Notes: a model not told the origin generated them from the sequence alone. Shown: positions 1 through 12,487, numbered from the stretch's first letter. The stretch: 64,000 nucleotides of DNA from Acholoe squamosa (GCA_949317995.1 OX439040.1:52031186-52095185), one strand, 5' to 3'. Translations and numbers: made by a program.

Positions 1-984
1 GATACCCGATGTGCTTCCCTATCTGTTACCCTACTATTGAGCCATAATGATGCGGTCACTTTTCTAACTTATACTAGCTTTACACAAATCTCGAAACACT
101 AATGAAATAATTGGATGGATTCGTGTTTCAATTATCATGTTAATCAAATTAGAAAGTGGGCACTTAAATTTCTCTAAAATGCGAACGCCTGCTGAAATCC
201 AATAAATCTCAGTGGATTTCTTGTAGAGATTCTGGGCTGCTTAATTCAGGCCGGGCCTTGGGGATCACGGATTGAGCGGCTGCAGACCCCTAGCTGAGAT
301 TTAGAAAAAGCCACCCAAGGGGGGGGGGGTTGCATTAGCCAGGGCCCAAATTTGTAAGTCACTACAATTGTGTTCTTTTTTAGTACTTATTCAGGAATAA
401 CTGAGCTCACCCTGCTTTAGAAGCAGGGGATGGCTACATGGGGGCGGTTGCTTATAATTGTTAGCACCTAAAACTAAATCCAGTGACTAATTAACTGTTG
501 TTAGAGGCCCCATGGTCCTCTAAGCCGTTTTTAAAATGCAATATGGATACAGTTATTGTAAAAAGGTCACTGTAGACCTGCATGGCTGTGGACCATGTGA
601 TATCATAGCAATGATATCAGTTTTGTGTATTGGAGAGAAGGTCAGAGAGACACAGGAAAGAGAGAGAGTTATAAATACAGAGAGAAAGAGACAGAGACAG
701 AGCCATCCGGGGTCAAACTAGGTCTGGGTTCGAGTACCAATTACGGCACTAATCCTAAAACCCAAAGTCCACTTGGCCTCTGTCGTGCAGTTGAGCCATA
801 CATTTCCTTTATACATTTCTGCGACAGAGCCTAGTGGATTATGGGTGTTATCTCATGTCAGTATTTTCATTCATATCAATGCACCCATCTATTCCAACTC
901 GGTAATGTTACATTGAACCTCAATATATAAAGATACAGATGAGGGTTATGTAGTATGCATACATATCAGGAATAAAATTTAATT
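1..984. other. AT-rich intergenic sequence, no gene
   Basis: No supported coding region. It contains a G run near 321-332 and a purine-rich stretch of GAGA type at about 640-700. A sequence resembling a tRNA B box lies near 727, but no A box accompanies it. Short open frames here have no recognisable composition. Confidence 0.6.
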
Positions 985-1582
985 ACCATGATTTCATAGA
1001 ATATAATTAAACTAGACATTAGTATGAACCATTTTAACTGTGTATAAAGTGTCACTTTCCAGTTCAAGAAATCTTTGGTATTTCATTTATTGAATCATAA
1101 TTGCATTTTTTACATTTTCCTTTCCAATGAAAATCCATGATGTTCCACTAATATAACAATTGGATCCAGCACACCCAAAAGATCCTTGTTGCACACTTGG
1201 TACATATAAAACGCACCAAATATGGCATAAAGCTGTTGCCTACCTACTAGACTATATCCCTATAATCTATAGGAAACCAGGAAGCTAGATACTGAAATGA
1301 ATATCATTATCATGAATGCACGGTATAGCAAATTATGTATGCATCTAGCTTAAGAGCTAATTAAGTTGACATCTCTGAAAGTGACGTTAATGTCCGGGTA
1401 TCTGTTTCGTCTAAGGTGCGGGTGCCCATTATGAAGGGATATGGTAGTGGAACAAAGCTGCTATAAGATGGACAGATCTGCTATGGAGCTAGACAATTTA
1501 CATCAGGATAGCACATCATTGACACGCAGGAGGGAACTTTGCATCCTACCTCCAATGGTTATTTCATTATCAATCAGTGTGT
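985..1582 (+). repeat. Duplication segment A (copy of 10430-11702)
   Basis: This stretch aligns by eye with 10430-10687 plus 11395-11702. Shared landmarks include GGATCCAGCA, CACCAAATATGGCATA, GTGCCCA followed by a GAAGGGATATGG block, and ATTATCAATCAGTGT. It lacks the roughly 700 bp that interrupts the other copy. No coding potential is visible. It may be an old segmental duplication or an unclassified dispersed repeat. Confidence 0.75.
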
Positions 1583-1931
1583 GTCTATATGGCAGCACAA
1601 TACTGCCACTCTGAATGAGATAAGTCACACAGACAAGTCGTACAGATAATTGCTTCACTTTCATTTCTAGTGCTGATATTTTGATTATCAGATTTGGATT
1701 ATTCTTAGTAGTTTTATCTTAAATTAAACAGGAATGTTCACTTTTTTTACAATGTCAGACTTCCTAATTTGTTTTATACAAGTCAATGTAGAATCACTTT
1801 GAACACCTAATATATGTCTTACATATTCATATTAGATTGAAGAATGATAAAGACAAAATATATCAGATGAGGTTAAATGCATTAGTTATGTATTTTTAGG
1901 CTATCTAAGCATATTAAAAATTGCCCATTGT
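1583..1931. other. AT-rich intergenic sequence
   Basis: I see no gene, repeat or structured element in this stretch. Confidence 0.5.
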
Positions 1932-1995
1932 GGATCAATACAGTAATAGATACGCCCGCGAGGGGGTGCTCGGGCATACCTTTTACTGTGTTGAT

Positions 1996-1997
<2 letters not shown>
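1932..1997. repeat. Fold-back hairpin abutting a TA microsatellite
   Basis: The outer arms GGATCAATACAGTAA (1932-1946) and TTACTGTGTTGATCC (1983-1997) pair with one mismatch. An inner GCCCG...CGGGC stem surrounds a GC-rich loop. The right arm runs directly into the (TA)n tract. This looks like a small non-autonomous insertion at TA-rich sequence. Confidence 0.6.

Positions 1998-2054
<57 letters not shown>
1998..2054. repeat. (TA)n microsatellite
   Basis: About 57 bp of uninterrupted TA dinucleotides. It creates Ile-Tyr runs in spurious reading frames. Confidence 0.95.
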
Positions 2055-2055
<1 letters not shown>

Positions 2056-4156
2056 CAACTGACAATTACTGGAATAATCACTTTTCAAATAGCAACTCAT
2101 TTTTTTCTGTTACTGCTAATCTGCAATGAAGCTTTCATCTTTGTTACCCAGATGGATAGACAAATAAATAAATAAATAGATAGATAGATAGTTAGATATA
2201 TTTTATGAGGGCCATCTGTGCATAACCACATATAATTATACCTTCCCTGTTTTCTATGGTCACCTTCTGACATATTATAAGCACGGGTTGTCACGGCTAC
2301 ACCTGATAGTTGCTAAGTATCATTAATTGGAGTAATATTGACTTTTTGAGATGAAACTAATGAAAAGGCTCAGACAGGTTAATATTTTCAAGGGCATGTC
2401 AGATTAGATTAATTGATAACACCATGTTGGAAATCTGACGCCATAATCCTCTTAAAGCCCCACATAATGGACATGAATATGCCATGGCCAATCATTAATG
2501 AAACCATTCAGCTATCGGCCATAGTTTGAGATATCTTTCTCTTTGTAATGGTTGTAACGTCATAAGGAGATCTCATGCACAGATTGAGTATTGGTTTAGA
2601 TGATCTTTTTTTATGTAGGAAATAGCTTAATGAGATTTGATTTAATTTGAATAGCTCTTTTTGAATAGTGAATTTAGACGTCCTTTTTTTTAGTGCTGCA
2701 CATGGTATAACATCATACATTGTCAGGGAACTTTCACCCATTTCTCCTTGTCATATTTTGATAATCCATATACCAAAATTATCCCTATGACCTCTCCATT
2801 TCAACTGGAACAGATATGTTTTAAGGAGTTCATTGGATATTATCTTAGGGAACTGAGTACTCAAATAAAATAAGCATACCTGAACTAAGAATATTACAAT
2901 ATCTGTCATCTTACACTGAAAATATTAGTTTTGGGCATGATGACTTGCTTATATGTGCTGTAAAAGAAGCTAATTTCCAATATTCAGGGTCTATGATTGT
3001 CCAAAATATGTAAGAAGACCCCCAGAAAGTATTCTGATAGGTTACAGTAGAATTACCCTCTTGTATCATTTGGTTCTTCCACCTAGTGGCCTGGAATAGC
3101 ATAAAATCCCTGCAATCTTTCATTTTCCTGTGTTGTGTCACATTTAGTTAATTTAGGCTACACAAGTCATTCGCGATCTAACTGCCCACCTCACATTCAC
3201 ATGAATGAATCTATTGCAATGTATCTAGTTTGCGGTATGGTGTGCAATTTGATATCATTCTCATGAATACAGAGTTTGTGTGCGATATCTAACTTCTGAA
3301 TGAAATTTTTCTTCGGGGCAGTTTCACATCATTGTCAATAATCCATATCAAAGCCAAAGCCATTTGTGTATTCACTGCTTATTAAAACTAATTCACTCTG
3401 CCTGTATGCATGTGGGTTTTCAACAGTAGTAATCCTTGTTTGGATTGTTGTTTTTCCTGGAAATCATTACGAGGCCTATATTCAACGGAATTGTCATATA
3501 TATGTGAATGCATTGCAATTGAATGTGCACGGGTATTTTAAAAGGGCAGCACCCTTTATAGGCGATACCTTTCATTGTGCCTCAGTCAAGAATATTTATG
3601 CCCCTAGGAACGTACTGGAGGAGATTTACTTTCTAGGAGTACCATTGCTTTCTCGCCAAAGGCCGGCAATCACTCAATTCCGTTTTGTCAGCCTTAACGT
3701 GGACCAATCAGCAATGAGGAAGGCTACCTGAATAACTGCAGATACTGTTTACTGTTTACTGAACCTCAGGACCTTTAGGTAATGGATCCTGCTGTCTTGC
3801 CTTCTTGGGGCAGTGTGGGTGAGGCCGGGAAGGGTGACAGTAAAGAGCGCCTACGGAAGTCATTAGGATACTCCCCGTAGCCCCAGCAAAGCTGGACGTG
3901 ATCCCCCTTGGATTTGGAGGCGGTGACTGTCGGGGTAAACACCAGGGAATGGCCAATTCATGTATTCCTATCTCCACCTATTTATATACATAATGGTAGT
4001 TCAAGGTGTGCTTGGTATGTCACATCCATGTTTGATAAGTGTGCTCCTAGTATGAGTTCATGTTCTATCATCATGAAGTTAATGTGAATCAAGATGATCA
4101 TTTTCAAGGAATGTTCTTAGGGAATAATATCAAATTACAGATGAGATTAAACAAAA
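2055..4156. other. Intergenic sequence, no supported gene
   Basis: An AAAT/GATA tetranucleotide tract lies at about 2161-2192. An open frame at 3366-3731 (121 codons) has a hydrophobic start but no motif or codon pattern I trust. Nothing else is recognisable. Confidence 0.5.
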
Positions 4157-4229
4157 CCTTTCTCCGAGTCTCCCCAGCAAATTGTCTTTATCTGTCGCCA
4201 TAATTGGTCATCAATGGTGACTCCTTTTT

Positions 4230-4995
4230 GAGTGATAACTCACTGCGTCATCTTTCACCACTGTGTGCCAGTCTCACATGGCATGGCGATTTATCACAAC
4301 AGTCACCAACATGATCTCACTCCCTGAGTGAGTATGTGCCACCCCTTGTCATCCCTCACAAAGCATGGTGACTTATCACCACCATCGCCAACATGGATCT
4401 AACTCACTGCGTAAGTATGTGCCACTGCCTGTCAACTCTCACTCAGAATGGTGGCTTATCACAACCATCGCTAACATGGATCTGACTCACTGTGTGATTA
4501 TGTGCCACTCCCAGTCAGTTCTCACTCAGAATGGCGACTTATCACTAACATTGCTAATATGGATCTTACTCCCTGCGTGAGTATGCGCCACTCCCAGTCA
4601 ACTCTCACTCAGAATGGCAGCTTATCACCACCATCGCCAACATGGATCTCACTCACTCCATCAATATGTGCCACTGTATGTCAACTCTCACTCAGGATGG
4701 CAACTTTTCACCTGCATTGCCATATGGCTCTCACTGACTGCATGAGTTTGTGTCACTCCTAGTTAATCTTCTCTCGCAACTTATCACCACCATCGCTGAC
4801 ATGGATGTCACTCGCTGTGTGAGTGTGTGCCACTGTCATCAACTCTCACACAAAATGGCGACTCATCACCACCATTGCCAACATTGGTCTCACTCAATGC
4901 TTGAATTTGTGTCACTCCAAGTCAATGTTCTCTGAGGATTGAGTCATCTGTCACTTACTCTCACTCAAAATGGCAACTTATCACCACCATTGCAA
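4230..4995. repeat. 83 bp tandem array (about 9 copies)
   Basis: Successive CTTATC landmarks fall at 4372, 4455, 4538, 4621, 4704, 4780, 4862 and 4977. This gives an 83 bp period with a few length variants. Units share CTCACTCAGAATGGC and ATCGCCAACATGGATCT. Diverged units occupy both ends of the array. It lies inside the TIR element. Confidence 0.9.
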
Positions 4996-5299
4996 AAGTT
5001 GTTGAGACAGCACCACTGTTCAACATGTAGCCTATCTAGGAAGTGTGGGCATGAAGTATAAGTCCCATATGTACCAAATGTCCTTTGTTTCACACTGATT
5101 TCCATGTAATACTTCAGAGTTGAATTAAACAAGATTATATAGAGAAAATATCAATTGAATTTAAATAGAGGTATCTCTAAAATGAAAGCAACTATCCATA
5201 AACACCTTTTCTCTGGTTAAAATACATAGGGAAATATCTACATGGACACCTTGTCTGTGGTTAGAGGTAAGATACATATGACAATACCTTCTCTGGCAA

Positions 5300-6040
5300 A
5301 CATACTTTGATCTGACAGATGTGAGGCGGCATGATTACCAATGTCGATGATCATGAGCTTTTCATTGATCACCAGCGTCGCCATCCATGGTGAACCTGCG
5401 CTATGACATGGTGCGCATTTCATCTAGCGAGGTGAGTGATCAACCGCCTTGCCATCCCTGGTGAGTGTGAGTCATCACGATCCTCGCCAACCATGGTGAA
5501 CATGCGCTATGGCATGGTGTGCGTTTCATCTAGCGAGGTGAGTGATCACTCATGTCGCCCTCCCTGGTGAGTGCGGGTGATCAAGATCCTCATCATCTGT
5601 GGTGAACCTGTGCTATCACAAGGTACGCCTTTCATCTAGCGAGGTGAGTGATCACCCGAGTGACCATCCCCCGTGAGTGTGAGTGATCACGATCCTTGCC
5701 ATCCATGGTGAATGTGTGTTATGACGTGGTGTGCGTCTCATCTAGTGAAGTGAGTGATCACTCATGTTGCCATCCCTGGTGAGGGTGAGTGATCACTCAT
5801 GTCGCCATCCCTGGTGAGGATGAGTGATCACGATACTTGCCATCCCTGGATAACATGCCCTATGACGAGGTGCGTGTTTCATCTAGTGAGGTGAGTGATC
5901 ACCCGCATCGCCATCCCTGGTGAGTCTGAGTGATCATCATCCTTGCCATCTGAGGTGATGCCATGTGATCACCACCATTGGTATTTCTGGTGATCTTGTG
6001 CTATAGCGACGTCGTGTTCCATCTAGCGACATGTGTGAGC
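5300..6040. repeat. 106 bp tandem array (about 6 copies)
   Basis: CATCTAG landmarks fall at 5421, 5527, 5633, 5739, 5880 and 6020. The first four are spaced exactly 106 bp apart. The next two intervals are about 140 bp, with a local roughly 35 bp duplication in the first. Units are rich in the self-complementary TGATCA and in GCCATCC(C/A)TGGTGA. The unit differs from that of the 83 bp array in the same element. Confidence 0.9.
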
Positions 6041-6096
6041 CACTTCACAAAGGTTGACGAGGAGTCACGACAATTTGCTGGGTCCTTTCTCCGAGT

Positions 6097-7445
6097 TCCA
6101 AAAGTTAGGGTCCCATGCAGATGAGAATATGGATATACATAGGTTAGTCCTGACATAAGAAATGGATGGAATTCTAATGTTACATCTCTCTTACTTACTT
6201 TTGTAGGCAATACACGTGAGATAGTGGACAACTGGCCAAATGGATGCATAGCAGGCGGCTCTAACGGACAGCTTATTGTAGAGGAAGTTGATAGTCTCAA
6301 GCCCCTTGGGAACTCCTACTGAGCTCCCAGCTTTGAGTAGCTAGAGTGGCTGGGTTCCCATGGGAGTTGCTCCCCTACTGTCCCAGTCATTATAGGGCTT
6401 AGCCCCTTGTCAGATGAAGAGTCCGGCTATATATCGTGAGCAACTCAGCATGCCATGTAGCCACAACAAAACCAGCAGGGACACTGCTGACCATGCTATT
6501 AAAATTGGAAGTAGCCTCAAGTCTAAAAGATGGAGAAGTAAATGCCTTTCTCTATATGACACCCATCCATTTGTTAAATAGATGCATTATCCTTATAAAT
6601 TGCCAGGCACATGTTACAATTTGTTTAAATTGAAATATGATAAGAAATGCCCATTGGCTATGCCCAGTTCAAGAAACTACATGTTTTATCAAAAGGAAAA
6701 AAAAACATTAAAATTGAATGTGCTGTTCCTTCCTATTTTATCACTGATATTTGACAATGATGGTTATCTCCAAAGTACGCAAAATAATATATGTATCAAC
6801 ATGCCATCGATTGAAACAGATCTCCTAAAGACCAAAAAGCAGAAACTGATTTTTTACGAATGAAATATGATTATAATGGATGATATTTAGCAAGCTGCTA
6901 GATGACCTCTCAATATTGGTAGAATGACACACTAATGTAGTTATTAGTTTTAGAACCTACTACTGAATGACTTCTATATAGTGCCAAAGGCTTCTTTCTC
7001 AGATGTCGTATCAACATCAAAAGAACACAAATGCCTCTGACACCTTGGTGGAACTTGAGAAAGACATGAAAAGATTGATTTGCAGAATTACTGCCACTTC
7101 CGTATTAGATGAAACTTTTACTACATAGAAATTAAAAGTATGTGAGCAGAGGATTTGGTATTTCTTTTCTCTTTTTGCGTCTTGTCCAACATGGTATGTC
7201 TTTTTAATGAAGTTAGCGTTGTATTTATCAGGTCGCCCTACCGAGCAAAACAGGACCGACTTATCTTTTGGAGGCTTTCTTTTTACCCTCATAGTAAGAT
7301 TTGTTTAAAATGAACAGAGTTTTGAATAATATAAAACAAAATATTTCTACCCTAGATATTTGTGTCAAAGGCAAAATAGTAAGCAATCACCTCTCACTAA
7401 TCACCCTGTCTCGTTTGACGCAGTGTGTAGGAAAGTAGTGCTGGA
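6097..7445. other. Intergenic sequence, no supported gene
   Basis: A weakly folding, C/G-richer patch lies at about 6300-6400. Open frames at 6436-6863 and 7017-7292 are AT-driven and resemble nothing I know. Confidence 0.5.
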
Positions 7446-7685
7446 GGGCATTTCTCAAGATGGTACAACTGCACTCATCAACTATGAATCTAAATTAGAA
7501 TGGGTGATTGTACAACTGTAAGCAATGCCCTATAACTGCTCTGTATGACCAGCACTTGTACAATTACATAGGGTTTTGTAGGACAGTCGCACAAGTGTAA
7601 TAATTCATGACCACTAGATGCAGGGTTGTAATGGCATTAGAGTGAGGAAAGGGGTCTAGTCATACCATCTTGAGAAATGCATCCC
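7446..7685. mobile_element. MITE with about 20 bp inverted ends
   Basis: The left end GGGCATTTCTCAAGATGGTA (7446-7465) is matched by the inverted right end TACCATCTTGAGAAATGC plus TCCC (7663-7685). The element is about 240 bp and non-coding. Related sequence lies at 12380-12487, where the large LTR element has inserted, and a related end lies near 43208-43230. Confidence 0.7.
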
Positions 7686-8835
7686 AGTAAAGGCTTAAAG
7701 GCCAAACATGACAGTATGTATGACAGGAAAGAGAAGGGACATTGGGAATTTCTCTATAGCACTATAGAAAATACAGACATAGACACTGGCAGAGTAAGGC
7801 AACTTCCTGTTTTCAGTGGCAAAACGTTAGCCATGTAGGCTGCAGCTATTTACGTCATTGGTCGTAGGATTGGGTGACACCTTTGACGGGGCAATGATGT
7901 GAGGCAAAACACATCGGTTCAGTTGAGTGCATGGTGGTTGGATTGGGTCTTTTTACCTGCAGGGAGATGTATGGGTAAGGGTTAGGTAAGAAACTTGAGC
8001 TTCCAAATCATCAATATCTATTAATTAGCTGCTAATAATTCACTTGGGGATGAAGAAAATGGCTTAATCCCCAAGACCCAAAAGGGGAGAAAAGAAATAA
8101 AATCAATGATGTACCAATTCAACTGGATTAAAGGGTCAATCAAAGGAATCGGCAACTAATGTGTGAATTTATCAAACTTGCTGTGCTGAATGTGGTCTGT
8201 TTGCTTTTCAAAATGAAATATTCATATTTCTGGCTTCTTCAAGCGTGAGGGTCTGCTTGATATTTTTATATGTAGAAGAACTTGTTTCTTTATCTATTCA
8301 TAATTACATAAACTTGCAATGATTTATTATATGCTGTCGGTCAATTATTGCCGGCTCTTTCAGGCGTTTCATTCTGCCATGTCTAGCACATAAGGAATTG
8401 GAAATCGTCCCTGTCCAATTCTATGCTGTCAGTCAATTTTTTACAGTCATGTTATGGTTTTAGTATCACAATGGTGCAAGTGCAATTCAGCAATGCACTT
8501 TTCTAGATGGTGCCATTACTTGTGGCAGATGTAGGTACCTGTGAAGGTCATACAAGTGTAGGTGCACCTCTATCTGTCACTTTTTGAGGTATTTTTTAGC
8601 CAATTCAGTTTTTCCTCCATGACTCATCATGTCTATTTGTAGCAGTTAAAAAAAAATTACAAAATAAAAAAAAATTCAACCAACCCTCCCTAATTTTTTC
8701 CAGCATGTTACCTGAAACAGACAACTTTTGTTTTGGCTTCAGGCTAATTGAAGATGTGATGAGAGATTGTCTGTGGGGTTGAGGTAGGATCTCTAACCAT
8801 CTTCATTTTCCACATGACCTTACAGTTGAACAGGT

Positions 8836-9649
8836 TGTTGTTGTTGTTGAAGAATTTTATTGACCGAAAGTACACACATACAATTGTGCTATTTTCATTA
8901 AGGTCAAAAATAATATTCACAATACACCATCATAATCAATATAATAAATATGAGTAGAGACATTAAGCTTATCACAAATCAATAGGTCAATAAGGACAGG
9001 TAACCATCAAACCATCACCCATGCTATTTTACAATCTCTAGGATCATAGCTGACAACATCCATCTAGTCGTTAATAGCCCATTACAGTACATACATATGC
9101 ATTTATGAATCAGTACTTGGTACAATCATTTTAAATTACACTTTTGATTTAGTGATCTTTCCATGAAGATAGAATCACCATCCATTTTGTAATGCATATT
9201 ATTTACAATCACCGGGATCATAGCTGACAACGCCCATCAAGTTGTTATTAGCCCATTACATTACATGCGTATACGTTTGTGAATCAGTTCTTAATACATT
9301 CATCTTAAATTACACTTTTGATTTAATGATCTTTCCTTGCAGATGAAATCACCATCCTTGGTTTCATTTTGTAATGCATAGTATTTCTATTGATTGATGT
9401 ATAGCCAGCCATGACACTCAATGTTGCTAACAGTTATATGCAAAGTAGTCACGTCTTATTACATTTAATAGCTACAACAGCAATTTCTTTTCAGTTATCA
9501 TAACATTACACATTACTTAATTGCAATTCTGAATTTACTTATATCAAGTGACCGCTGCTGAGTAGCACACAGGGCCATCCACAGTTGATTGCCTCGGTAC
9601 AGTGGACTATTTCTAAACAGTGCACTCCGTGGCATGTCAACCAGAAAGG
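8836..9649 (-). mobile_element. 5'-truncated LINE 3' end, (CAA)n-type tail
   Basis: The insert is absent from the matching site in segment C (near 30645). On the minus strand it ends with an AATAAA-like stretch followed by a (CAA)n tail at 8836-8850. A 174 bp unit in the 3' region is tandemly duplicated, with GGATCATAGCTGACAAC at 9041 and 9215. The upstream end encodes the last residues of a reverse transcriptase. The element is inferred to be of jockey/CR1/L2 type. Clear target-site duplication was not found. Confidence 0.65.
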
Positions 9650-9659
9650 TATCATAATT
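9513..9659 (-). pseudogene. C-terminal tail of a non-LTR reverse transcriptase
   Basis: The last roughly 48 codons of a minus-strand frame contain a pattern of the type ...RS-L-RNSPLYRG-LW-AL... followed by a SLDI-KF block. This matches the conserved extreme C terminus of jockey/CR1/L2-class RTs (a basic residue, Y-G, LWN-LP-like, then a short helix). The catalytic RT domain is missing, so this is a 5'-truncated remnant. Codons upstream of about 9659 belong to the flanking segment and are chance. It cannot be active. Confidence 0.55.
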
Positions 9660-10694
9660 CTTAGCAATAATAATCACATCCAAGCAATAAGGAGATGAGT
9701 ATTTTGCCCTTAATTGATTGTCATCAGGTAATTTACACTCTGCCATTGATTATTTAGAGAATGTATTCTAATTTTCATTATTGTGGCACAGCAGCCCCTC
9801 TAGAATCTATATATAGTATCAGAACACTCATACTCTAATTGTATTCATATTATTAGTATAATGATGTACATACACCTTTTATGTCTTCTGTTTACAATTA
9901 CACCTCATGTGTAGTCTCCTAAAGAGCTATTCAATTTTTGGCAATGCTTGTTCCCTCAACTTAGAATATAGAGACATGCTGCGATAGTCTACCGGCTGTA
10001 GCTATGCTGTGCAATGAATGACACCAAGTGATATATAGAACCTATTACACACTGTAGAGCCATGTGCGCTACAAGGAGGAACAAGTACCTGCAAGGCCCT
10101 CAATAATGAGAAGTTATTATCCCACTTAATCTTCAGGAATTGGCATACACGACCCTAATCAGGATGTGAGGCCGATAACGCCTCTCCGCCATATTGTCTT
10201 AGATGAAGCAGATCTATACCTCAATGTTATGCCTTAGAGATATCATTGTGCAGACAGCTATAGGTAGGAGGAATGGCCTGAATGATCAATGTGAGGTGCT
10301 GCTTGATGCCTTGAGGGGGGGGGGGATATTTTTACCTTGAAAATATAATTGACCCTGAATTAATTATTTCTCATAATAAGCGATATGATAAGGCCATCTG
10401 TTCGTTTTGAGATATGAATTATAATCTAATAACCAGGATTTCATAGAATAAAATTAATCTAGATATTGGTATGAACCATTTCGAATGTGTATTAAGTGTT
10501 AAGTTCAAGAAAACTTTGGTATTTATTGAATTATCATTGCTTCTTTTACATTTTTACTTTCAATAAAGATTCATGATGTTTCCACTAATATAAGATTTGG
10601 ATCCAGCATACCCAAAAAGTACTTGTTCCACACTTTATGTCAAATGCACCAAATATGGCATAGTTGTGTTGCATACCTATTAGACTATTAAGTT

Positions 10695-10821
10695 ATTAAT
10701 TCATTGTTATGCACCCATGAGTGCTGGTTTGCTTTGCTGGTTAACGCAGAATAATCCAACAAGGCTTCATCTCATTGGGTTATTCTGTGCACTTGTGGGA
10801 ACATATCTATGAATTAATGCG
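10695..10821. repeat. Small fold-back element inside segment B
   Basis: ATTAATTCAT at 10695 and ATGAATTAAT near 10812 are inverted. An inner CAGAATAA...TTATTCTG stem lies between them. It falls in the block absent from segment A, so it probably arrived by insertion. Confidence 0.45.
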
Positions 10822-11939
10822 TTGCTCACCCTTATTCCTCCATTTTGTATCAATTTATTCCTTTATAACCCTAGAATTATTTTACAAGAAGACATTTGAA
10901 AATCCAAGCCCTCGCTGGTTCACTTCACCATGTTGTCAGTGGAAGTCGTACTGAGCTTTCAAGTCCACGTTACAGGGCCTAGTCAACACTTTGGCCACAA
11001 AACAAGGATAATCATGTTTTTATGTTAGAATGCTATATTAAACCTCTAACCCATATATTCTGTAGTATATGGAACAGTTATTATCGCCATGTTTTAATGT
11101 GACACGGTTGGATTATATGAAAAATAGAGGTGCAAAGATGGAGCTATTTACATTCACATTAGATTCCTTCCTTACATGCTTGGAAGTATAGTGGTTATGG
11201 AGTCTGTCTCTCACCAGTGCGGCCGGGTCTTCCTTCCCGGTAGGACCTGAACAGTTCTAGCTGGTCTATTAACATGTCTAGATTCTAACCAAATGCTTCT
11301 TGAAGAAGATTCAAACGCCTCAGGGTTCAGTTAATCCTGCATAATGTATGTTGGCTATCAGGAAAAAAGCACTGTGGACACCAGAATCGTGAGATAAATC
11401 CCTAAAATCTATAGGTGACTAGATACCGAAATGAATACCACTGACATTAATGCGGATTGTGGCAATTTATGTCTATGAGCTGAGCTGGAAAAGTGACATT
11501 AATATCCCTTGTCTGGTTTGTCTAAGGTGTGGGTGCCCACCGTGAAGGGATATGGCACTGGAACAAAGCTGCTATAAGATAGACAGATCTGATATAGTGC
11601 TAGACATTTTACACCAGGATAGCACATCAATGCATCTCATCAGACCCAAAGAAGGGAACTTTGCATCCTAGCTCTAATTGTTACTTTATTATCAATCAGT
11701 GTATTTCCAACATTGTGTCTTGATAACACCATGTTGGAAATCTGATGCCATATATGTAGAGGCAAGGAGAAAGGATACCCCGTGCTGAAAGTCAACTTTA
11801 AAATTCAAATCACTTGCTGTACAGTGATATATTGCATGACAAGATACTCCTATTAGTTTTGGAGGAATGGCTTGGTGAATGTGGGTAGGTGTGACCATTT
11901 CGTGAACGTCAATAAGCTCTACATCTAATTGGTCATGAG

Positions 11940-12250
11940 ATATATAGCTAATTAGCATAATTTATGCTAATTAGCTCAATTAGCATAACTTTTTATTCTT
12001 TTGCCCATAACTTTTGATCTAGAAATGGTATTTCCATTCTGTTTACACCATAGTAAACCTTGTGGAATGTTCCTTCAAATGGGATCATTAATTTTCCTAT
12101 TTAGAATGAAAGTCATGTTTCCATGGCAACAGAAATCAATAAAAATGCCTATTTCAGCCCAAAAACATTCTTTTTACATGCCAAACCTTTCCACCCAAAA
12201 TAGAATGTTTTATCAAAAACTATTGAATTTTCCATAAAGACCATGCGCTG
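11940..12250 (+). repeat. Interspersed repeat family R1, copy 1
   Basis: This copy is recognised by comparison with 39420-39800 (inverted) and with more diverged stretches at 40020-40290 and 44285-44520. Landmarks are GCATAACTTTTTATTCTTTTG, a GATCTAGAAATGGTAT block, TTTCCATGGCAACAG, and CACCCAAAATAGAATG. Non-coding. The class is unknown. Confidence 0.75.
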
Positions 12251-12379
12251 AGGGGGCCCACCATAAGTTTGAGACTATATTATAAGGTTGATGCTACCCT
12301 GTATGTGACATTTTGGCACAAAGTCCTGGATAACATCGGTCCTGTTTGATGAATATCTGGAGAATTAGGAGCTCATCTT

Positions 12380-12487
12380 TTTAGGTTGTTACAATTGTAC
12401 ACAGCCACTATGATTTTGAATCCTAAAAAACTATAGTGGGTGATCCCAAGGTTACCCTATAGTTGTTCTTTATGATTGGCATTCATG
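12380..12487 (+). repeat. Partial MITE interrupted by the LTR element
   Basis: This sequence resembles part of the 7446-7685 MITE (GGGTGAT, a CCTATA-(A/G)-TTG-TCT-TATGA block). It stops at CATG, where the 13.3 kb retrotransposon begins. It resumes after 25807, again with CATG. Confidence 0.4.

Larger units (their letters stand above)
4157..6096. mobile_element. Non-autonomous TIR element with two internal tandem arrays
   Basis: The ends are an inverted repeat: CCCAGCAAATTGTC at 4173-4186 and GACAATTTGCTGGG at 6069-6082. The direct repeat CCTTTCTCCGAGT flanks the element (4157-4169 and 6084-6096), consistent with a 13 bp target-site duplication. Two tandem arrays lie inside. No protein of any length is encoded, so mobilisation would need factors in trans. 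The long target duplication is unusual for a cut-and-paste element. Helentron-like or retroposed origins are alternatives. A short relative sits at 53613-53833. Confidence 0.8.
7720..11702 (+). repeat. Duplication segment B
   Basis: The part 7720-10405 aligns with 29730-31740, and 10430-11702 aligns with 985-1582. Shared blocks include a GACAGGAAAGAGAAGG start, CTTAATCCCCAAGACCCAAA, CACTGTAGAGCCAT and a GGTGCTGCTTG region. B carries a LINE insertion (8836-9649) that C lacks, and about 700 bp (10688-11394) that A lacks. No gene of its own is visible. Confidence 0.75.

Noticed and set aside
720-745. tRNA B-box-like GGGTTCGAGTACC
   Set aside because: No A box at tRNA distance and no cloverleaf pairing.
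3366-3731. 121-codon open frame with hydrophobic start
   Set aside because: A membrane-like stretch alone is weak evidence; no motif, homologue or splice context was found.
5238-5423. Coding frame through the 106 bp array
   Set aside because: It spans repeat units of which the rest contain stops; not a gene.
4230-6040. CRISPR-like arrays
   Set aside because: The whole unit repeats (83 or 106 bp) with no unique spacers, the DNA is eukaryotic, and no cas genes are present. These are tandem repeats within a transposon.
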